This document shows positions 18,338-29,412 of a stretch of DNA of 64,000 nt, one piece after another. The notes under the pieces are model-generated. The model did not search any database and was not told the origin of the DNA. It saw only the letters and a program-made list of their open reading frames with translations. Positions within the stretch are counted from its first letter, which is position 1. Every line of letters begins with the position of its first letter. Source of the stretch: Planctomycetaceae bacterium (GTDB taxonomy: Bacteria > Planctomycetota > Planctomycetia > Planctomycetales > Planctomycetaceae); the NCBI GenBank assembly GCA_029259815.1, contig JAJDEJ010000007.1:1-64000 (forward strand). Direction: 5' to 3'. The position numbers were made by a program, and so were the translations under genes.

Positions 18338-19525
18338 GTGCAATACGACATTCTGACACCCCGCAAGATCGTCTTCGGCTGGGGTCGACGCGCAGAGGTG
18401 GGTGAGCTTGGGAGATCGCTTGGTCGGCGAGGGTTGATCGTGGGCGGTTCCAGGACGCTGAAGGAGCTGCCCGTGATCGACGTGATGAGTGCTTCGATAA
18501 GGTCGGCAGGGCTGGATGTTGTTGATCTGTTACCCGTCACTCGTGAGCCGGAAGTGATCGACATCGACGAGGTGGTCGCTGCGATTATTGGAGCAGGCAT
18601 CAGTGATGGTGACTTCCTGATCGCCATCGGTGGTGGTGCCGCAATTGACACAGCGAAAGCAATCGCCGCAATGGTGACCAATCGGCACGGCAACTCGGTC
18701 CAAGACTTTCTCGAAGGTGTTGGAAAGGGCTTGGCGGTTGATCGCGACCCACTGCCAATGCTCGCGATCCCCACGACAGCCGGGACGGGCACAGAGGCGA
18801 CGAAGAACGCCGTCATCTCGTCGTATGATCCGCCTTTCAAGAAAAGTCTGCGGAGTGAACGCATGCTGCCGGATGTTGTGCTCGTTGATCCGGAGTTGAC
18901 TGTCTCCTGCCCGGCGTCGGTCACGGCACAATCGGGCATGGATGCGATCACGCAACTCATTGAGAGTTTCATCTCGCATCGAGCGACGCCTTTCACCCGG
19001 GAGTTGTGTCGTCGGGGACTGCGAGGTGTGTTCGAGGGGCAGGCGGACGAGCCGGCGATCGTGCGTGCTGTCCAGCAGCCGACCGATCGCACTGCGCGCG
19101 AGGCGATGTCACATGCAGCGTTGCTCTCCGGGATCGCTTTGGCGAATTCAGGACTCGGGATGGCGCATGGAGTCGCCGCCGCACTGGGAGTGCATGCGAA
19201 GGTGCCGCATGGTCTGGCATGTGCGGTAATGTTGCCGGTGGCCATGCGTGCGAATCGAGAGGTTGTGAGCAGTGATTTCGCTGAGTTGGGCCAGTTGTTC
19301 TCTGGGCGAGACATCCCCGACGATCGCGGAGCGGTCGAGACCGCAATCGATGTCATCCAATGTATCAACGACCGCATCGGCATCCCGTCTCGGCTGAGCG
19401 AGCTTGGCGTGCGAGCTGAGCAGATTCCGGACATCGTCCGCAGCTCACGCGGCAACAGTATGAACGGCAATCCACGGGAAATCGACGACCCGGAGCTGAC
19501 AACTCTTTTGGAGTCCTGCCTTTAG
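18338..19525 (+). CDS. Iron-containing (group III) alcohol dehydrogenase
   Basis: A 395-residue NAD(P)-dependent dehydrogenase starting at a GTG with MQYDILTPRKIVFGWG. The nucleotide-binding region includes LIAIGGGAAIDTAKAIA (about residues 88-104) and IPTTAGTGTEATKNAVIS. The metal ligands are expected in DAITQLIESFISH and GMAHGVAAALGVHAKVPHGLAC, where two conserved histidines sit. Substrate could be an alcohol, a lactaldehyde-type compound or a hydroxy acid; the sequence does not decide. Close spacing to the dehydratase gene suggests co-transcription. Confidence 0.9.
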   Translation: MQYDILTPRKIVFGWGRRAEVGELGRSLGRRGLIVGGSRTLKELPVIDVMSASIRSAGLDVVDLLPVTREPEVIDIDEVVAAIIGAGISDGDFLIAIGGGAAIDTAKAIAAMVTNRHGNSVQDFLEGVGKGLAVDRDPLPMLAIPTTAGTGTEATKNAVISSYDPPFKKSLRSERMLPDVVLVDPELTVSCPASVTAQSGMDAITQLIESFISHRATPFTRELCRRGLRGVFEGQADEPAIVRAVQQPTDRTAREAMSHAALLSGIALANSGLGMAHGVAAALGVHAKVPHGLACAVMLPVAMRANREVVSSDFAELGQLFSGRDIPDDRGAVETAIDVIQCINDRIGIPSRLSELGVRAEQIPDIVRSSRGNSMNGNPREIDDPELTTLLESCL

Positions 19526-19545
19526 GCTGCTGACGACACACGAAA

Positions 19546-19641
19546 GGGCAAACACCAGCACGCGGTCGTAGCGATTGATCCTGATTTATCGTCGGCAGAA
19601 TCGGTGAGGCCGCACGAGACGGGCGTGGGGGGTGTTTGCCC
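19546..19641. repeat. Inverted repeat upstream of the cytochrome/WD40 gene
   Basis: An 11-base arm GGGCAAACACC (19546-19556) has a perfect complement at 19631-19641, enclosing 74 bases. It lies just after the dehydrogenase stop and about 150 bases before the cytochrome gene. The spacing is long for a terminator and there is no T-run. It may be a small repeat element or a structured leader. Confidence 0.4.
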
Positions 19642-19792
19642 AGTCGTTAAATGCGGATTTGCTTGTTTGGCCGATGCCAGACGGATAGGATATGAGTGAG
19701 GTGAGCCTGTTCAATCCGGCTTACCCTCCCTGCCCGCTGAGCCGCCCGGCTCACGTTCGTCTTGCCATTTTCAACAAGGTTGAGTGGTTGCC

Positions 19793-20692
19793 ATGATGCG
19801 CTTTGCGACCCTGCTTCTCCCTCTGCTTACGGTTTCGTTTGGCGTCGCTCACGCTGACGATGCGGCAGAACAACCTGTCAGCTACTACGAGCAGATCCGC
19901 CCGATCTTTCAGGCGAACTGCCAAGGGTGCCATCAGCCTGCCAAAGCGAATGGTGCCTATGTCATGACCGACTTCGCCCGGTTGGTCACAGGTGGCGAAA
20001 GCGAAGAGGTGGCCGTCGTGGCGGGGCAACCGGATGACAGTTACCTGTTGCAGTTGATCACACCGGCCGATGGTGAGGCGGAAATGCCCAAGGGCAAATC
20101 GCCCCTGTCGGAGACGGACATCACGCTCGTTCGGAAATGGATCGAACAAGGAGCAAACGACGACACACCCGAGAACGCGCGGCAGCGATACGACATGGAC
20201 CACCCGCCGGTCTACACACGTCCGCCGGTCGTGACATCCATGGACTTCTCGCCGGACGGACGGTGGCTCGCAATCGCCGGCTTCCATGAAGTACTCCTTC
20301 ACGATGTTGGCTCGCTCGCCAGTGGGCTCGACGCAGACGGCAGTGGACTCGTCGCCCGCTTGGTTGGCGTCTCCGAACGCATCGAATCGGTCGCCTTTTC
20401 GCCTGACGGCAAGCGACTCGCCGTGACGGGTGGATTGCCCGAGCGTATGGGCGAGCTGCAAATCTGGGATCAGTCCAGTGTCCAGAGTCCAGTGTCCAGT
20501 GAGGCGGACAACAATGATGCAGCACACTCAACACTGGACACTCACACTCTCCGTCCCCCTGACTTACGACACGGTCTACGGAGCGAGTTGGTCGGCGGAT
20601 GGCAAACTCGTCGCAGTCGGCTGTGGCGACAACACGGTGCGAGCGCTCAACAGCGAGACGGGCGAGCAGGTGTTCTTCAGCGGAGCTCATGA
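19793..20692 (+). pseudogene. N-terminal part of a frameshifted cytochrome-WD40 gene
   Basis: The first part of a planctomycete surface cytochrome protein. The ATG at 19793 (AAGGTTGAG upstream) gives a signal peptide ([18 protein letters not shown]). A PSCyt1 domain follows with the heme motif CQGCH near residue 44, then the first WD40 repeats ([37 protein letters not shown]). Homology-like sequence ends at GELQIWD, about base 20470. From there the frame runs through a small inverted-repeat element and becomes Arg-rich nonsense until the stop at 20692. The natural continuation is in the +1 frame from about 20530, so this fragment and the next feature were one gene. Sequencing error is the alternative. 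Confidence 0.75.
20473..20542. repeat. Small inverted/direct repeat element at the frameshift
   Basis: Two copies of GTCCAGTGTCCAG lie 14 bases apart (20473-20485 and 20487-20499). AGTGTCCAGTG (20491-20501) is perfectly complementary to CACTGGACACT (20532-20542), with 30 bases between. The element interrupts the WD40 reading frame exactly where the two homologous halves change frame. It therefore looks inserted and not native to the gene. Confidence 0.6.
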
Positions 20693-23600
20693 CGATTGGG
20701 CACTCGACACAGTCTTTTCCGTCGACGGCTCGCAACTCGTCTCTGTCGGTCGCGACATGACGACGAAACTATATGCCGTTGAGACACAGCGGTTCATCGA
20801 CAATGTCACCTCGATTACACCTGGCGCGCTCAAGGGCGGCATCTCAGCCATCGCCCGGCATCCTTCTGAGGATCATGTGCTGGTCGGAGGCTCGGACGGC
20901 GTGCCTCGCATCTACCGCATGAATCGCGAGACGGTCCGTCGCATCGGCGATGATGCGAACCTGATTCGTCGATTCCCTCCGATGAAAGGACGGATCTTCA
21001 GTGTTGATTTCGCTCCTGACGGCAAGCGGATCGTCGCTGCCAGCAGCCTCGATGGCGCAGGTCAGGTCAATGTTTATTCCAGTGAATACGACAGCACGAT
21101 CTCAGAGGAACTCAAGAAGGCACTGGAGAAAGTGGCCTCGGGTTGGTCCGCAGAAGAACGCAAGCTTGTCGAGGACTTCGTGACGGCGGAAGTTAAGCTG
21201 ATCTCGACGACCGATTTGCCTTCAGGGATGTATGCAGTCGCATTCTCGCCGGACGGCAATGTCGTGGCAGCGGCGGGAGCCGACGGTACGATTCGCTTCC
21301 TGAATCCCGTTGATGGCACGGTGGCGCAGGAGTTCGCTCCCATCGACGTAAATCCAGACGCACCGCGAGACGCCCGCATCCTTGCGGCAGCTGAGCAGGA
21401 CCATGACGACGCGCCGCTGCCGGAGAGTCTCCCGGAAGGGGCGTCACTCGCGTCCTTGAGCGTCGAGCCGGACGAGGTGCGACTCAACGGTGCCCACAGC
21501 TACAACCAACTGCTCATCAACGGCACGCTCGATACGGGCGACACTGTCGATGTCACTCGCATGGCGAAGTACGTGCTGGAGAGCGACGTCGCGAGTGTGA
21601 ACTCGTATGGGCACGTGTCCGGGGACACTGATGGTCTCGCCGCGCTGGTCGTCTCATTGGGCGATCAGGCTCTCGGCGTGCCGGTGATGGTCGAAGACAC
21701 CCAGTCTGAAGAACCCGTCAGCTATGTGCAGGATGTGATGCCCGTCATCTCAAAGATGGGCTGCAACGCGGGGACGTGTCATGGTTCGAAGGACGGCAAA
21801 GAGGGCTTCAAGCTGTCTCTCCGAGGATACGATCCCATCTATGACACACGCGCCTGGACAGACGATCTCAAATCTCGACGAGTGAATCTGGCGTCACCCG
21901 ATGACAGTCTGATGCTGCTCAAAGCGACCGGTGCCGTGCCACATGTGGGCGGACAACTCACACAGCCGGGCAAGGACTACTATGAAATCGTGCGTCAGTG
22001 GATCGCTGAGGGGGCCAAACTGGATCTGGATGTGCCGCGCGTCGCGAGCATTGCGATGCTCCCGGAGAAACCGGTTGTGCAACAGATCGGTGCCAAGCAA
22101 CAAATGCGGATCGTCGCCACCTACACCGATGGTACGCAGCGGGACGTCACAGCCGAGTCGTTCATCAACAGTAGCAACACGGACGTCGCAGCGGTCAACG
22201 CAGCGGGTGTAGTGACCACGCTTCGTCGCGGAGAAGCCCCGGTGCTCGCACGTTTCGAGGGTGCCTATGCAGCAACGACAGTGACTGTGATGGGCGACCG
22301 GACCGGCTTCGTCTGGACGGAACCCGAGGCGCAAAGTCGTCTGGACGAACTCGTTGCCGACAAGTGGGAACGGTTGAAAATCACTCCCTCCGGACTCTGC
22401 ACCGATGCCGAGTTCGTGCGTCGTGTGTATCTCGATCTCACGGGCCTGCCGCCGACGATCGAAGTGGTGAAGGCGTTTCTTTCCGACGAACGCGAAAGCC
22501 CCGTCAAGCGGGACGAGTTGATCGATCAACTGATCGGCAGTGACGAGTACGTCACCTACTGGAGCAATAAATGGGCCGACTTGCTGCAGGTGAACAGCAA
22601 GTTCCTCGGCAAACCGGGGGCCGTCGCCTTCCGTGATTGGATTCGTACACAAGTTGCCGCCAATACGCCCTACGACGAGCTGTGCTACCAAGTCCTCACC
22701 GCGGACGGCTCGAACAAGGACAATCCGGCTGCGTCCTACTACAAGATTCTCCGCGAGCCGGACGCCATGATGGAGAACACGACGCACCTGTTTCTCGGTG
22801 TCCGATTCAACTGCAACAAGTGTCACGATCATCCATTCGAGCGTTGGACACAGGACCAATACTACGAGACGGCAGCTTTCTTCGCCCGCGTCGGTCTCAA
22901 GAAGGATGAAGCCAGTGGCGACCAGAAGATCGGCGGCACAGCCGTCGAAGGTGCGAAACCGTTGTATGAGGTCGTCTTCGAGAAGCCGGAAGGCGAGATC
23001 AAACATGACCGGACCGGAGCCGTGACACCTCCTGCCTTCCCGTACGATGCCGACTTCTCCGTCAGCGATGAGGCGACGCGGCGTGAACGTCTCGCCAAAT
23101 GGATCACCTCGCCCGATAATCACTACTTCGTGGAGAGTTACGTCAACCGCGTCTGGGGCTACCTGATGGGAGTGGGTCTCATCGAGCCGTTGGACGACAT
23201 TCGCGCGGGTAACCCACCGAGTAATCCTGAGTTACTCGACTGGCTCAGCGGCGAGTTCGTGCGATCCGACTTTAACGTTCAGGAACTCATGCGCACCATC
23301 TGCAAGAGTCGCACCTATCAGTTGTCGATCGAGACGAACGAATGGAACGAGGACGACAATCTCAACTTCTCACACGCCGTCGCCCGTCGACTGCCGGCTG
23401 AGGTGCTGTACGACGCGGTGTACACAGTCACCGGTGCTCAGATGAAGATCCCCGGCGTCCCGGAAGGCACCCGTGCCGCTGCCCTCTCCGATGCGGGGAG
23501 CGAACTGACCGACAACTTCCTTGCGAATCTCGGTCGACCGGCCCGCGAGAGTGCGTGTGAGTGCGAGCGATCGTCCGATCTGCAACTCGGACCGGTGATG

Positions 23601-24962
23601 GCGCTGATGAACGGTCCGACCGTCAGCGACGCCATCTCCCAACCGGAGAATGCGATTACGTCACTCGTCACACAGCACGAGGACGACACGAAAGTGTTCG
23701 AGGAACTGTTCCTGCGCATTCTGAACCGACCGGCCCGGCCGGATGAGATCGCAGCTGCAGTCGCCGTTCGCGAACAACTCGATGAGGAACATGCGGATCT
23801 CGTGGCCGAGTTGAAAGCTTATGAGGCAGAGATTGAGCCGGTTGTCACGAAGCTCGAAGCGGATCGAGACGCAGCCATCGCCTCCGCACAGGCTGACCTT
23901 GATGCCTACAAAGCGGAGATCGCGCCCCGCGAGGCTCAACTCGACAAGGAGCAGCAGGAACTCGCAGCCAAGCTCGAACAGGAATTGACGACGTACGACG
24001 AGGATCAACTGTCGGCTGCCCTCACCCAATGGGAGAACGAGTATCGCCGCACTGTCACGTGGGTGCCGCTCGATCCTTCGTCCATCAAATCCAGCAGTGA
24101 GATCAAACTCGTCAAGCAGGATGACTTGTCGCTGCTCGCCAGCGGCGAGACCACGTCTAACACCGAGTTCGAACTCGTGGCGGATACCAATCTCCGCCGG
24201 ATCACAGGATTCAAAATCGAAGCACTCGCCGATGCGACGTTGCCCGCCTTCGGTCCGGGTCTGGCACCAAACGGGAACTTCGTGCTGAACGAATTCCTGG
24301 CTCAATGGGCAACCGTGGAGAAACCGAACCAGAAAACTCGCATCAACTTCGCAGAGGCGAAGGCCGACATCGAGCAGGAGTCGCTCGAAGTCAGCAAGGC
24401 GATCAACGGCAAGCGAGACGCCAGTGGCGATGGCTGGGCTGTGGGATCGCAGTTCGGAGTGGACCACGTCGCGGTGTTCTCACTCAAGGAACCACTCACG
24501 CTCAAGCAAGCCACACGCCTGACGATCGCACTGGACCAACGCTACCCGGACAACAAACACGTGCTGGGACGTTTTCGCATCTCGATCACCGATGCCGAGA
24601 ACCCACTGGAATTCGGCATTCCACGCAACATCGACCAGATCCTGGCCCTCGTCCCCGCAGCGCGGGATGAGGCACAGCAGAAGACACTCCTGGAATGGTT
24701 TAAGTCGCAAGATACCCAGCGACGTCCCCAGGAACTGGCCCTGGCCAAAAGCCGTCTCCCGCGTCCCATCGACCCCGAAATTACGCAGCGGGAAGCGAAG
24801 GTCGCAGAGGCCAGCCTCCCGCTTGTGCCGGACCCCAAACTCGTTCGTCTCCAGCGAGCGGCCAAGCTCAGCGAGGAGCAACTGACCCACGCACGTTTGA
24901 CCGCTGCTCAAGACGTCGCCTGGGCCCTGATCAACAGCCCGGCCTTCCTGTTTAATCGCTGA
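20514..24962 (+). CDS. C-terminal part: WD40 / Big2 / PSCyt / DUF1549 / DUF1553 protein
   Basis: The main part of the same gene, about 1480 residues if read from ATG 20514. It continues the WD40 propeller ([38 protein letters not shown]). A second cytochrome-like domain follows with a CxxxxCH motif ([13 protein letters not shown]) instead of CxxCH, then a bacterial Ig-like (Big2) segment ([16 protein letters not shown]). DUF1549/PSCyt2 comes next ([18 protein letters not shown] and the heme-type [12 protein letters not shown]). DUF1553/PSD1 ends the protein ([16 protein letters not shown] and [12 protein letters not shown]), with a long charged coiled coil inserted between its halves. These proteins are thought to act at the cell surface in polymer breakdown or electron transfer, usually with a DUF1501 partner, found here at 25656. 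Confidence 0.85.
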   Translation: MMQHTQHWTLTLSVPLTYDTVYGASWSADGKLVAVGCGDNTVRALNSETGEQVFFSGAHDDWALDTVFSVDGSQLVSVGRDMTTKLYAVETQRFIDNVTSITPGALKGGISAIARHPSEDHVLVGGSDGVPRIYRMNRETVRRIGDDANLIRRFPPMKGRIFSVDFAPDGKRIVAASSLDGAGQVNVYSSEYDSTISEELKKALEKVASGWSAEERKLVEDFVTAEVKLISTTDLPSGMYAVAFSPDGNVVAAAGADGTIRFLNPVDGTVAQEFAPIDVNPDAPRDARILAAAEQDHDDAPLPESLPEGASLASLSVEPDEVRLNGAHSYNQLLINGTLDTGDTVDVTRMAKYVLESDVASVNSYGHVSGDTDGLAALVVSLGDQALGVPVMVEDTQSEEPVSYVQDVMPVISKMGCNAGTCHGSKDGKEGFKLSLRGYDPIYDTRAWTDDLKSRRVNLASPDDSLMLLKATGAVPHVGGQLTQPGKDYYEIVRQWIAEGAKLDLDVPRVASIAMLPEKPVVQQIGAKQQMRIVATYTDGTQRDVTAESFINSSNTDVAAVNAAGVVTTLRRGEAPVLARFEGAYAATTVTVMGDRTGFVWTEPEAQSRLDELVADKWERLKITPSGLCTDAEFVRRVYLDLTGLPPTIEVVKAFLSDERESPVKRDELIDQLIGSDEYVTYWSNKWADLLQVNSKFLGKPGAVAFRDWIRTQVAANTPYDELCYQVLTADGSNKDNPAASYYKILREPDAMMENTTHLFLGVRFNCNKCHDHPFERWTQDQYYETAAFFARVGLKKDEASGDQKIGGTAVEGAKPLYEVVFEKPEGEIKHDRTGAVTPPAFPYDADFSVSDEATRRERLAKWITSPDNHYFVESYVNRVWGYLMGVGLIEPLDDIRAGNPPSNPELLDWLSGEFVRSDFNVQELMRTICKSRTYQLSIETNEWNEDDNLNFSHAVARRLPAEVLYDAVYTVTGAQMKIPGVPEGTRAAALSDAGSELTDNFLANLGRPARESACECERSSDLQLGPVMALMNGPTVSDAISQPENAITSLVTQHEDDTKVFEELFLRILNRPARPDEIAAAVAVREQLDEEHADLVAELKAYEAEIEPVVTKLEADRDAAIASAQADLDAYKAEIAPREAQLDKEQQELAAKLEQELTTYDEDQLSAALTQWENEYRRTVTWVPLDPSSIKSSSEIKLVKQDDLSLLASGETTSNTEFELVADTNLRRITGFKIEALADATLPAFGPGLAPNGNFVLNEFLAQWATVEKPNQKTRINFAEAKADIEQESLEVSKAINGKRDASGDGWAVGSQFGVDHVAVFSLKEPLTLKQATRLTIALDQRYPDNKHVLGRFRISITDAENPLEFGIPRNIDQILALVPAARDEAQQKTLLEWFKSQDTQRRPQELALAKSRLPRPIDPEITQREAKVAEASLPLVPDPKLVRLQRAAKLSEEQLTHARLTAAQDVAWALINSPAFLFNR

Positions 24963-25005
24963 ATGATGAATCCCCTAGAAAGTATTGAGTGACAGGTGAT
25001 ACCAT

Positions 25006-25329
25006 ATGCTCGTGCGAGTGGGAGAGATCGGGAAGCCGGCTTTCCAGTTGCGCCCGGGAGAGAAGGGAATTTCGGTTTTTGATTTGGAGGCAGTTGCTCC
25101 GCCATTAAGCGAGATGGAGATCCTCGTTTCATTCCGAGACGGGAGTGTCGCTATCCTCATCGATCCACAGATTTTGAAGTTGATTGGGTTGCAGGTTGTT
25201 CTGGTGCTTGGAAGCGATGACTTGCCACAACGGCTGCGAAATGCCCATGCGGAGATTCGCCCCGGCGACGAGATGACTCGCAAGGAGTTCAAGAGCAGCT
25301 TGAGAGAGTTGGAAGAACATGTCGACTGA
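25006..25329 (+). CDS. Hypothetical protein, 107 residues
   Basis: No family recognised. It starts MLVRVGEIGKPAFQLRPGE and has a strand-rich N-terminal half and a charged helical C-terminus (MTRKEFKSSLRELEEHVD). AGGTGAT precedes the ATG. It overlaps the next gene by 11 bases, which supports both as a translationally linked pair. The pair separates the cytochrome gene from its usual DUF1501 partner. Confidence 0.55.
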   Translation: MLVRVGEIGKPAFQLRPGEKGISVFDLEAVAPPLSEMEILVSFRDGSVAILIDPQILKLIGLQVVLVLGSDDLPQRLRNAHAEIRPGDEMTRKEFKSSLRELEEHVD

Positions 25330-25606
25330 CACGACGCAATCTGTTGAAATTCCCTACGACCTGATCGAGGCCATGCGATCATTGAAAGCTGTGAGGCATG
25401 TCTCACATTGCGATCAGATGGTCGAAGTTCCCATCTTCGAGATTTATGCAACCTGCCCGACATGTGGTGAAGAATTCAAAGTGCGATCGTTCGGAGCAAC
25501 CGCAGAAATCGAGGATTTGTTCGATACCGTCTTCGAGTGGATGACAGACCCGATATCACGCGGGATCGCGGAACAACGAATCCGCACGATCGAAGAAGAC
25601 ACCTGA
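25319..25606 (+). CDS. Hypothetical protein with a CPxC motif, 95 residues
   Basis: No family recognised. GGAAG precedes the ATG. The sequence has a single CPTCGEEF cysteine pair near residue 46, possibly half of a zinc site or a redox pair, with an acidic helical C-terminal part. Start overlaps the upstream small gene. Function unknown. Confidence 0.55.
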   Translation: MSTDTTQSVEIPYDLIEAMRSLKAVRHVSHCDQMVEVPIFEIYATCPTCGEEFKVRSFGATAEIEDLFDTVFEWMTDPISRGIAEQRIRTIEEDT

Positions 25607-25655
25607 ACCTAAACACCCTCCTGGTTATTTTCATTTCGGCTGAGGAGCCCATCTC

Positions 25656-27128
<1,473 letters not shown>

Positions 27129-27147
27129 TGTGAAAGGAAGGGCAATC

Positions 27148-27390
27148 ATGGTCACTGCGAATCCGGAAGTTCAAGACATCCTCAATCGAGTTCGCAGTTG
27201 GTCCATCGACGACCGTCGACGACTCGTTGAGGAGATCCTGAAATCATTACGCAGCCAACCGGTAGCTTCACCTGCAAAGAAGACCCTGCAAGACTTGCGG
27301 GGCTTGTTACGGGTTGAGGGTGTTGAACCTCCTGATGATGCGGAATGCCGACAGATTCTTGAGGAAGAGCTGATCAAGAAGCATCTGTGA
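27148..27390 (+). CDS. Putative antitoxin of a PIN-type toxin-antitoxin pair
   Basis: An 80-residue protein starting at ATG 27148 with AAGGAAGG seven bases upstream. It has a helical segment (LNRVRSWSIDDRRRLVEEILKSL) and an acidic C-terminal tail, the usual layout of a small antitoxin: N-terminal DNA-binding or dimer part, then a toxin-wrapping tail. The specific family was not recognised. Its stop overlaps the toxin start by one base (TGATG). Confidence 0.7.
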   Translation: MVTANPEVQDILNRVRSWSIDDRRRLVEEILKSLRSQPVASPAKKTLQDLRGLLRVEGVEPPDDAECRQILEEELIKKHL

Positions 27391-27815
27391 TGAGAGTCCT
27401 TCTTGATGTGAACGTCATCCTTGACGTGCTTCTCGAACGCGAAGAGTGGCGAATCGACGCCGATGTGATTTGGAAGGCGGCACAAACAGACGAGTTGGAC
27501 TGTTGCGTCGCAGCCTCCTCACTGACGGATGTTTTCTACATCGCCCGACGGTTCATCGGACAGGAGAAAGCCAAGGCAGCAGTGGGTGTCTGCCTGGAAG
27601 TTCTCACGCCGCTCACGATCGATCAGATGATCGTCGATGCAGCTTTTGCACGTCGTGAATCCGACTTTGAGGATGCCATTCAGATCGTCGTCGCCTCAGT
27701 CGAGAAAGTTGATGCGATCATCACCCGTGACGCGGCCGGGTTCAACGACTCACCCATTGCCGTGATGTCCCCGGCGGACCTTGCGAGTCGACTCCAGACG
27801 TCAGACAATGAATGA
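27390..27815 (+). CDS. PIN-domain toxin (VapC-like ribonuclease)
   Basis: A 141-residue PIN-domain protein. The first acidic residue is Asp6 in VLLDVNVILDVLLER. Further conserved acids are in ESDFEDAIQIVVA (about residues 91-103) and in the ITRDAAGF motif near residue 111. These form the Mg2+-binding nuclease site. PIN toxins cut tRNA, rRNA or mRNA when released from their antitoxin. Coupling to the upstream small gene supports the toxin-antitoxin call. Confidence 0.85.
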   Translation: MRVLLDVNVILDVLLEREEWRIDADVIWKAAQTDELDCCVAASSLTDVFYIARRFIGQEKAKAAVGVCLEVLTPLTIDQMIVDAAFARRESDFEDAIQIVVASVEKVDAIITRDAAGFNDSPIAVMSPADLASRLQTSDNE

Positions 27816-27839
27816 CAGTGCCAAAGCCGCACAACTGAA

Positions 27840-27855
27840 CCGTCCGATCGGACGG
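27840..27855. repeat. 16-base perfect palindrome after the PIN toxin
   Basis: CCGTCCGATCGGACGG is perfectly self-complementary and lies 25 bases after the toxin stop. No T-run follows. It could be a weak terminator or a protein-binding site. Beyond the palindrome, the stretch 27816-28095 holds no recognisable gene; it includes a run of nine Cs at 28047-28055. Confidence 0.45.
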
Positions 27856-28095
27856 GCTGCGAAGCAAGAAAATGGTTCAGACTCGATGATGAACTCCGTG
27901 GAAATGTGAAGAGGCATCTGTGACAGATTGTGAGTCCTCTTGTGTGACGGGGCTCCCGCTGTTGCAGGTGGGGCCAAGCGTGCGCTAACGTGTTAGTCCG
28001 ACTCAACGCCAGCGAACCAATTGACGCGTCGCAAGACCTGAGTTAGCCCCCCCCCGCAAGCCAGATTATTCCGGACCAGCGCTGATGAATTCAAA

Positions 28096-28102
28096 GTTAT
28101 GC
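28096..28102 (+). other. Candidate cassette left boundary (GTTATGC)
   Basis: GTTATGC matches the R' core of the attC site at the other end of the cassette. An integron cassette joined here would begin after the first G, at 28097. No folded attC arm was found to the left, so this may be a secondary or attI-like integration point. Confidence 0.5.
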
Positions 28103-28148
28103 GACTGAATGACACTTCATTACGATTTCATGTAGACCGAGACAAACA

Positions 28149-28472
28149 ATGAAAGTATTTCGAGGCCCAAGCCAGAAATCATTCTACGACGAATCACATG
28201 AGCAAGTGGCGAGCGTGAGCGCGAGTGCCCTTGAAGCCGGCATCAGATCAAAGGCGCATATTACATTCAACATTACAAAAGATGGCAAGCAGAGAGAGGC
28301 TGTTTGTACAGCCGTGTTTGAAGACAAAGATTTGGTGCCCGTCGCCAATGGGCTTCTGGCGCGACTGGCAATGCAACAAGAGTGTTTGGCATTGATCAAG
28401 ACGGCCATCAACTCCGACGCTTCCGACGACGATAAACTTACTACAATTGGGCAAGCCCTCAAGAAGATTTGA
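28149..28472 (+). CDS. Hypothetical protein in an integron-type gene cassette
   Basis: A 107-residue protein (ATG 28149) of unknown function. It is soluble, with strands around SKAHITFNITKDGKQREAVCTAVFEDKD and a helical C-terminus. The DNA is visibly less GC-rich than its neighbours, in keeping with foreign origin. An attC site follows 80 bases after the stop in the orientation expected for a cassette gene. No promoter of its own was identified; the gap from the left boundary to the ATG is only about 50 bases. Confidence 0.65.
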   Translation: MKVFRGPSQKSFYDESHEQVASVSASALEAGIRSKAHITFNITKDGKQREAVCTAVFEDKDLVPVANGLLARLAMQQECLALIKTAINSDASDDDKLTTIGQALKKI

Positions 28473-28552
28473 ATTAATTTTATCCCAACTACACTTCCCC
28501 AGATGTGATGCAAAACGTCATGAATCCCGACCCAGGCTCCTGCCCCACTGTC

Positions 28553-28642
28553 GCATAACAATATGATGCACCGGAGCGGCGAAGCTGCGGTTAATCGAAT
28601 GGAGAATCTATCGTCGCCGCCCGGTGATCATGGACGTTATGT
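28553..28642 (+). other. attC recombination site of a gene cassette
   Basis: A 90-base imperfect palindrome with the layout of an integron attC. R'' is GCATAAC (28553-28559) and R' is GTTATGT (28636-28642). The inner arms 28563-28581 and 28615-28631 pair over 17 bases. Two unpaired bases, G28568 and A28575, bulge from the left arm. These match the extrahelical bases that set strand choice in attC sites, where L'' is the longer arm. The loop is about 33 bases. No integrase gene is in the window, so this is an isolated attC. Confidence 0.8.
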
Positions 28643-28697
28643 CATCGGCTAGGCTTTGGATGCTGTGTGAGACGCCGCTGTTCGTTCGTTGATCGCC

Positions 28698-29408
28698 ATG
28701 ATTTTTCTATCTGAGTTGGATTCGCATGGCGGTGTTGTGCTGGCCGAAGCGATTGACGGAGGTGAGTTGGATCGGCTGGCGTGCCTGCTGACATCGTTGC
28801 CGACGGACGATGCCGTGCGGCAGCGGGAAGGGGCCGTGTATGCGTCGCGGAATGTGCTTGCGCTTTGTTCGGGGCTTGTTGATGCGTGGCGGTCGGACGT
28901 GCTCGTGGAGTTGCTGGTGAGTGTGTTGGGTGATGGGGTCGGGTTGGTGCGGGGGTTGTATTTTGATAAGCCGCCGCAGCAGACGTGGGCGCTGCCCTGG
29001 CACAAGGATTTGACGATTGCCGTGCGGGAGCCGCGTGAGGTGGCGGGGTACTCGAAGCCGCGATTGCGGGCGGGGGTTTGGCATTGTGAGCCGCCGGTGG
29101 AGGTGCTGGAGGCGATGCTCACGCTGCGGATTCATCTGGATGATGTGACGAGTGAGAACGGGCCGTTGGAGGTACTGCCGGGGTCACATCGGACGGGGAA
29201 GCGGCTCAAGATCGATGACTTTCAGCCGTGTGCCGTGCTGGTCAAAGCGGGGGATGTGTTTGCGATGCGACCGTTGTTGGCCCATTGCAGTGGTCGGTCA
29301 CAGCCCGATACGCAGCGGCATCGACGCGTGTTGCATCTGGAGTTTGCCGGGATGCGGAGCCTGCCGGGCGGCCATGAGTGGCATACGTTTCATCCGGTGA
29401 TCGGATAG
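28698..29408 (+). CDS. Phytanoyl-CoA dioxygenase (PhyH) family protein
   Basis: A 236-residue Fe(II)/2-oxoglutarate oxygenase from ATG 28698; a TTG at 28689 is also in frame. The iron ligands are visible as His-x-Asp in LPWHKDLTIAV (about residue 101-103) and a distal His in LLAHCSGRSQPDTQRHRRVLHLEF, which also supplies the Arg that binds 2-oxoglutarate. ENGPLEVLPGSHRTGK is a classic PhyH loop. Substrate unknown; bacterial members hydroxylate lipids, amino acids or small metabolites. It begins 55 bases after the attC site. Confidence 0.85.
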   Translation: MIFLSELDSHGGVVLAEAIDGGELDRLACLLTSLPTDDAVRQREGAVYASRNVLALCSGLVDAWRSDVLVELLVSVLGDGVGLVRGLYFDKPPQQTWALPWHKDLTIAVREPREVAGYSKPRLRAGVWHCEPPVEVLEAMLTLRIHLDDVTSENGPLEVLPGSHRTGKRLKIDDFQPCAVLVKAGDVFAMRPLLAHCSGRSQPDTQRHRRVLHLEFAGMRSLPGGHEWHTFHPVIG

Positions 29409-29412
29409 TGCG

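Noticed and set aside
19751-20735. Long open frames on the minus strand opposite the cytochrome gene
   Set aside because: They are Arg/His-rich mirror frames of a conserved plus-strand protein and have no recognisable domains.
21894-23123. 409-residue minus-strand open frame inside the DUF1549 gene
   Set aside because: The plus strand encodes clear DUF1549 motifs here; the antisense frame is open only because of codon bias.
27983-28053. A second possible attC: GCTAAC and GTTAGC with about 60 bases between
   Set aside because: The outer six bases pair, but the inner arms do not form a continuous stem and there are no clear bulged bases. It is too weak to call beside the strong site at 28553.
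28047-28055. Run of nine Cs as a phase-variable tract
   Set aside because: It is intergenic, about 95 bases before the nearest start codon, and no promoter was found around it.
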